64,000 nucleotides of DNA. Source: Closterium sp. NIES-65. Lineage: Eukaryota; Streptophyta; Zygnematophyceae; Desmidiales; Closteriaceae. Below are positions 59,901-64,000 of this stretch, piece after piece. The notes under the pieces are model-generated. The model was not told the origin of the DNA. It worked only from the letters and a program-made list of their open reading frames with translations, and made no database searches. Every line of letters begins with the position of its first letter. Positions within the stretch are counted from its first letter, which is position 1. The position numbers and the translations under genes are program-made. Location of the stretch: positions 1 through 64,000 of the forward strand of contig CANXME010002532.1 of NCBI GenBank assembly GCA_948144175.1. The letters are read 5' to 3'.

Positions 59901-62900
59901 TCACAGTCCAAGGCTGACCTGGTGGTGCCCTCCTTCAACTTCTGAATCATTGATGAAGCGACTCCATTCTCATTGACGAGGCCCTTGCACTGACTCCTCT
60001 ACATCCCTTCCCTTCCCTTCCCTCCATGTCATTCCTTCCCCATACCATACGCATGTCCAAGGCTGACCTGGTGGTGCCCTCCTTCAACTTCTGAATCATC
60101 GATGAAGCGACTCCATTCTTATCGATGAGGCATTCACACTGACTCCTCTCCATTCCTTCCCTTCCTGCCATGTCCTGCTTTCCCCACTCACAGTCCAAGG
60201 TGGACCTAGTTGTACCCACCTTCAACTTCTGCATAATCGATGAAGTCGACTCCATTCTCATCGACAAGGCACTTGCACTGACTCCTCTACATCCCTTCCC
60301 TTCCCTTCCCGCCTTGCCCTGCTTTCCACACTCACAGTCCAAGATGGACCTAGTTGTACCCTCCTTCAACTTCTGCATAATCGATGAAGTTGACTCCATT
60401 CTGATTGACGAGGCCCGCACGCCGCTCATCATATCAGGGCCGGCAGAGAAGCCCAGCGAGCGATACCTCGTAGCTGCCAAGATCGCTGCTGCCTTTGAAC
60501 GAGACGTGCACTACACGGTGAGTTGCAACTGAGAGGTTTGGTGACAGAGAAGGCGTGCATGTTGCTCAGCTCATCATTTCGGGGCCGGCAGAGAAGCCCA
60601 GCGAGCGCTACCTCGTAGCTGCCAAGATCGCCGCTGCTTTTGAGAGGGACACACACTACACGGTGAGTGAGTCAGTGGGCTGGCTGAGTTTTGAGCCTTC
60701 CTCCGGAGTTTGAGTGATTGACGAGGCCCGCACGCCGCTCATCTCATCATAACGGGGCGGGGCCGGAGGAGAAGCCCAGCGAGCGCTACCTCGTTGCTGC
60801 CAAGATCGCTGCAGCCTTTGCGAGGGACACGCATTACACGGTGAGTGATTCGTTAGCTTGCCTGAGTTTGACTGTTCCCTGAAGTCCTTGTTGATCGACG
60901 AGGCCCGCACGCCGCTCATCATCTCAAGGCCCGCAGAGAAGCCCAGCGAGCGCTACCTCGTTGCTGCCAAGATCGCCGCTGCCTCTGCGAGGGACACACA
61001 CACGCTACACGGTGTGTTGCAATGCAATTGAGAGGTTTGGTGACTGAGAAGGCCCGCACCGCACGCATGTTACTCATCGCATCATCTTGAGGCAGGCAGA
61101 GGGGCCCTGCAAGAGATGCCTCGCTGCTGCCAAGATCGCAGCGGCATTTAATAGTGACGTACACATACATACGCACACACACTTATATCAGGTGAGTCCT
61201 GGGTTGACAGGTGCCCTCCCTCCCTGGTCCATCCGCGTAGCTCTCCCATATCTCAGGGCGGTTGTGTGCTTCTCACCCTCAACGTGAGGCTTGCACACAT
61301 GCCGCTCATTGTATCAGATCAGGCAAACCGAGAAGCTGTACAGCTGTCCGCCTTCCTTCCTCCCCCTCCTCCGTGCCTTCCCCACCTTCCGTCACTGTCT
61401 AACCATCCCGCTCAGGTGGACGAGAAGCAGAAAGTGGTGCTGCTGGCAGAGGCAGGCTACGATGGGTCAGATCAGAGCTGGTGCTTAGATTGACCCATCT
61501 TTACAATGCAAGCCAAGGATGTCACCGAATATATTGTTGTTTGCAATATATTCTGTTACTCGCTAGTGTAGGTATAGTAGGGTTAATCGAAGTACTGTAG
61601 AAGGTGAGTTTGGTGCGTGGGTAGTGACGCGAAGTGGTGACTCAGGGACTTGCGAGGCGCAGGGTGGGACAAATTCAAGGGCGAGCCCTGAGCAATCCGA
61701 AGGGCCAATCTGAAGCCTAGCGGGCGGAGCCCAATGTGACTTACGGGAAACTGCACGGCACGGGGTAGAGACTCAAATAGGCTAGGAACTCACTGCTTAG
61801 TTCGTTCTCTTGTTTGTTTGCTCGTAATAGTGGATATAGGTTGCCGTTTGATAGCTAACTCCAGCTTAGGCGACTAAGCCACTGTGGGCAGCCATACGTG
61901 GGGGATGCAGAATCTCTCATGGTAGTGGCTGAGGCAGAGCAGGTAAGGTATCACAGGAACAGAGCTCAGAAGAAGGGAGCGAGGGTGAGTCGGGGAAGGA
62001 GAAGGCAAGCCACGGGAAGCAACAGAGGATGATTCTCCGACAAGGAGCAGTTGTTGCAGTCAAACCCCTCCCTGCTTGCACTCTCAGTCTGCCAATGTCT
62101 GCCCGTCCCACTCAGGTGGACGAGAAGCAGAAGGTGGTTCTCTTAACAGAGATAGGGTACGAGGAAGCAGAGCTGGTGCTCAAAGTGACCGACCTGTATG
62201 ACTTCAAAGAGCAGTGGGCGTCCTTCCTCCTCAACGCAATTAAAGCCTCCTCTCTCTGCGTCCTCTCCTTCCCTACCTGCGTGCCGGCCTTGTGCTGTCT
62301 GCCTTCCTGCCTGCCTTCCCTGTCGGCCTCCCTTCTTTGCCCGACACAGGTTGACGAGAAGCAAAAGGTTGTTCTCTTAACAGAGATAGGGTACGAGGAA
62401 GCAGAGCTGGTGCTCAAAGTGACGGATCTGTACGATCCCAAAGAGCAGTGGGCCTCCTTCCTCCTCAACGCCATTAAAGCCAAGGAGCTCTTCACCAAGG
62501 ACGTACAGTACATTGTGCGCGACGGCGCGGTGCTTATAGTGGATGAGTTTACAGGGAGGATAATGGAGGGGCGGCGGTGGAGCGAAGGCGTGCATCAAGC
62601 AGTGGAGGCGAAAGAGGGGGTGGCAATACAGAACGAAACAGTCAGCCTCGCTTCGATCAGCTATCAAAACTTCTTTCTCCAGGTATGGCAGGTGTATGTC
62701 TGAGGCGCCTCAACATTCAACTCAGTGTGAGGAATAAGTTGTGCGTCTCATAACAAGTCGTTCTCGCATGGAAATTGGGCTCAAGTGGAATTCGGGCTTG
62801 TACGGTTGATGGGCTTGTGTGGAGTGGAGCGATGGAGGGAGGATAATGGAGGGGCGGCGGTGGAGTGAGGGCGTGCACCAGGCAGTGGAGGCGAAGGAGG

Positions 62901-64000
62901 GGGTGGTATGCCAGGCCTGCTGTGCTGTGTGTGAGACCTGTTGTGCCCATCAAGACGCGGTTGCATGGGGGGTGGGCTTGCATTTAGGTGGGTCTGTGTG
63001 GAGTGAGCGAGGGCGTGCACCAGGCAGTGGAGGCGAAGGAAGGTGTGGTGCCCAGAACTTCTTCTTGCAGGTATGCTAGGTGTGTGTGTATGTGGGATCC
63101 GCTGTGCCCATCTAGACGGGCTTGCACAGAGGATGGGTGAGTGAGGCCGTCAATCAGGCAGTGGAGGCGAAGGAGGGCGTGGCGATTCAAGAATGAAACA
63201 GTCAGCCTGGCATCTATCAGTTACCAAAACTTCTTCCTGCAGGTACGTTGGGGCAGCTGTATGCATGCATGTGTGATGTGCTTGAAGATGGGCTAAGATG
63301 ATGGAGGGGCGGCGGTGGGGTGAGGGCGTGCACCAGGCAGTGGAGGCGAAGGAGGGAGTGGCGATTCAGAACGAAACAGTCAGTTTGGCCTCTATCAGCT
63401 ATCAGAACTTCGTCCTGCAGGTATGGCAGGTGTAGGTCTGAGGGCCAAGTGTGCCCATCAACATGTGCTTGCATGGGGGATGGGCTTGCATGCATGGGGG
63501 ATGGGCTTGCATGCATGGGGGATGGGCTTGCATGCATGGGGGATGGGCTTGCATGCATGGGGGATGGGCTTGCATGCATGGGGGATGGGCTTGCATGCAT
63601 GGGGGATGGGCTTGCATGCATGGGGGATGGGTTTACTCTCCCCCCCCCTCTCCCACACCCCTTCCCCCCTCCCTTGTTACCCTATGTCGATCTGTTCTGC
63701 AGTCCCCAAGTTGTGTGGCAAGACTGGCACGGCAGCTACAGAGGCCACAAGCTGCATATGCATTCAGCTAACACAGATAGAAACCCCCCCCTCTCTCACC
63801 TTATACCCATCCGCTCTGCAGTACCCCAAGCTGCGTGGGATGACCAGCACAGGAGGCACAGAGGCATCAGCCAAGTGTGATTGCAAGCAGCATATGTATC
63901 CAACAAATCGATTGTTAAACCTCTTGTCGCTGTGTATCCATCCGCTTTGCAGTACCCCAAGCTGTGTGGTATGACCGGCACGGCAGCCACAGAGGCAGAC
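56912..64000 (+). CDS. SECA1: Plastid SecA1 preprotein translocase ATPase, 5' part, nuclear gene
   Basis: Eight exons join in phase: 56912-57724, 58042-58114, 58372-58470, 59288-59395, 59555-59658, 60338-60517, 62350-62682 and 63953 to the window end (586 codons so far, roughly the first half). Residues 1 to about 205 form a Ser/Arg/Ala-rich extension typical of a chloroplast transit peptide. The SecA core then starts ([20 protein letters not shown]). Exon 2 has FDVQLIG and exon 3 the Walker A MRTGEGKT. Exon 4 has [15 protein letters not shown], exon 5 [10 protein letters not shown], exon 6 the Walker B region [14 protein letters not shown], exon 7 VDEFTGR and [17 protein letters not shown], and exon 8 KLCGMTGTA. 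SecA drives ATP-dependent Sec translocation of proteins into or across the thylakoid membrane. The start at 56912 is the first in-frame Met; 56930 is an alternative. Confidence 0.93.
57787..57862 (+). pseudogene. Copy of the end of SecA exon 1
   Basis: Repeats 57661-57735 ([20 protein letters not shown]) with its donor GTATAG, about 126 bp downstream. Confidence 0.85.
58539..58637 (+). CDS. SECA1: Second, splice-competent copy of SecA exon 3
   Basis: Exactly 99 nt like exon 3, with an AG in front, the same phase and a stronger donor (GTAAGT against GTGTGT). The peptide is the same except Met to Ile just before the Walker A RTGEGKT. Use of either copy, or both, would keep the frame. Whether it is used cannot be told from sequence. 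Confidence 0.6.
58638..58790. repeat. GT-rich microsatellite and CATGGTG repeat in a SecA intron
   Basis: GTGTGTGT-type repeat from 58640 to about 58720, then GGTGCAT/GGTGCGT heptamer repeats to about 58780. Confidence 0.9.
58991..59184 (+). pseudogene. Two partial copies of SecA exon 4
   Basis: After CAG at 58990, GGCAAGGGCGTGCGTATGG is a short degenerate copy. 59115-59180 is a longer one ([20 protein letters not shown]) that diverges before the donor. The intact exon is the last copy, at 59288. Confidence 0.85.
59692..59776 (+). pseudogene. Partial copy of SecA exon 5
   Basis: Repeats RESYACDV... to the donor, with changes such as [10 protein letters not shown] for [10 protein letters not shown]; it follows the intact exon. 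Confidence 0.85.
59907..60275 (+). pseudogene. Three partial copies of the start of SecA exon 6
   Basis: Copies after CAG or a similar AG near 59907, 60057 and 60195. The first two carry TGA in place of the Cys codon of FNFCIIDE and lack the Val codon of DEVDS. The third is open through LIDKA. The intact exon is the fourth, at 60338. Confidence 0.88.
60568..61195 (+). pseudogene. Four partial copies of the end of SecA exon 6
   Basis: Copies of the stretch from [20 protein letters not shown] to HYT plus donor near 60568-60661, 60717-60841, 60895-61013 and 61084-61190, increasingly degraded (extra or missing bases around GGGCCGG). Confidence 0.85.
61416..61490 (+). pseudogene. Partial copy of the start of SecA exon 7
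   Basis: [17 protein letters not shown] after CAG, then loss of similarity. It directly precedes the LTR-like insertion. Confidence 0.8.
61520..61916 (+). repeat. LTR-like insertion in a SecA intron, with a 10-bp perfect hairpin
   Basis: Begins TGTCACCGAATATATTG. It contains the perfect inverted pair GAATATATTG/CAATATATTC (61527-61536 and 61544-61553), shows no coding capacity, and ends before the 61917 block that also occurs at 948-1095. TG start and leader-like following sequence suggest a retrotransposon LTR, but a second LTR and target duplication are not visible. Confidence 0.4.
61917..62045 (+). repeat. Dispersed repeat shared with 948-1095
   Basis: GTAGTGGCTGAGGCAGAGC and following blocks match the start of the window. 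Confidence 0.65.
62116..62245 (+). pseudogene. Open copy of the start of SecA exon 7
   Basis: After an AG, 43 codons match exon 7 almost exactly ([20 protein letters not shown] to LLNAIKA, with DF for DP). There is no donor. The frame stays open into the intact exon, so retention of the intervening 105 bp would still be readable. Confidence 0.85.
62834..63420 (+). pseudogene. Four partial copies of the end of SecA exon 7
   Basis: Copies of [22 protein letters not shown] and/or [14 protein letters not shown] plus donor near 62834-62910, 62996-63071, 63131-63242 and 63300-63420. Each has frame-breaking gaps or lost segments. Confidence 0.85.
63466..63630. repeat. 21-bp minisatellite in a SecA intron
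   Basis: About eight near-perfect copies of a unit starting CATGGGGGATGGGCTTG. 21 bp is again divisible by three, giving repeat-peptide frames that are not genes. Confidence 0.95.
63702..63875 (+). pseudogene. Two copies of SecA exon 8 start before the intact one
   Basis: After CAG near 63701 (one base short, [10 protein letters not shown]) and 63821 ([15 protein letters not shown]). The third, at 63953, reads [15 protein letters not shown] and matches the family best. Confidence 0.8.

Overview
This is nuclear DNA from a photosynthetic eukaryote, most likely a green-lineage (Viridiplantae) alga or early plant. The evidence is a nuclear plastid-type SecA gene with spliceosomal introns and a transit-peptide-like N-terminus, a plant-type SIK1 (Hippo/Ste20-like) kinase tail, and copia elements primed by initiator tRNA-Met. 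The species cannot be named from the sequence. Genes are sparse and most of the window is mobile or tandemly repeated DNA.

Layout. 1-3.1 kb: low-complexity DNA and two minisatellites. 3.1-7.5 kb: a TIR element with a 9-bp target duplication, carrying inside it an internally deleted copy of a Crypton-like element. 7.58-7.92 kb: an Ac-like hAT MITE. 8.1-11.9 kb: last exons of a SIK1 homologue, with several extra exon copies and a TTAA-ended MITE in an intron. 12.3-13.05 kb: a thioredoxin-like gene and a partial tandem duplicate. 14.9-22.3 kb: a complete but decayed copia element (133-bp LTRs, GCGCT target duplication). 23.1-35.8 kb: two more copia copies of that family, facing each other across about 6.8 kb of a 17-bp satellite that changes strand three times. 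37.4-43.2 kb: a second copia family with an intact 1819-codon gag-pol frame. 44.5-44.8 kb: a third thioredoxin-fold gene, with no active-site cysteines. 45.34-56.26 kb: an almost intact 10.9-kb Crypton-like element. 56.9-64.0 kb: the 5' half of plastid SecA1, riddled with partial exon duplications.

The most notable item is the 45.34-56.26 kb element. It has two convergent multi-exon genes. The minus-strand gene joins in frame over four exons (1027 aa) and encodes a tyrosine recombinase of the Ndc10/Crypton type. The plus-strand gene joins in frame over six exons (about 1589 aa, apart from one base in a run of eight Gs) and encodes an unrecognised acidic, coiled-coil protein. A shorter copy at 3.35-7.01 kb, in the opposite orientation, keeps both termini and pieces of the plus-strand gene only. 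This looks like a non-autonomous derivative and lets both ends of the family be mapped.

Host genes were read by joining exons at GT/AG sites with matching phase. The phases agree throughout SIK1 (from 8745), SecA and both Crypton-element genes, which is the main support for those models. No tRNA, rRNA, CRISPR or replication origin was seen.
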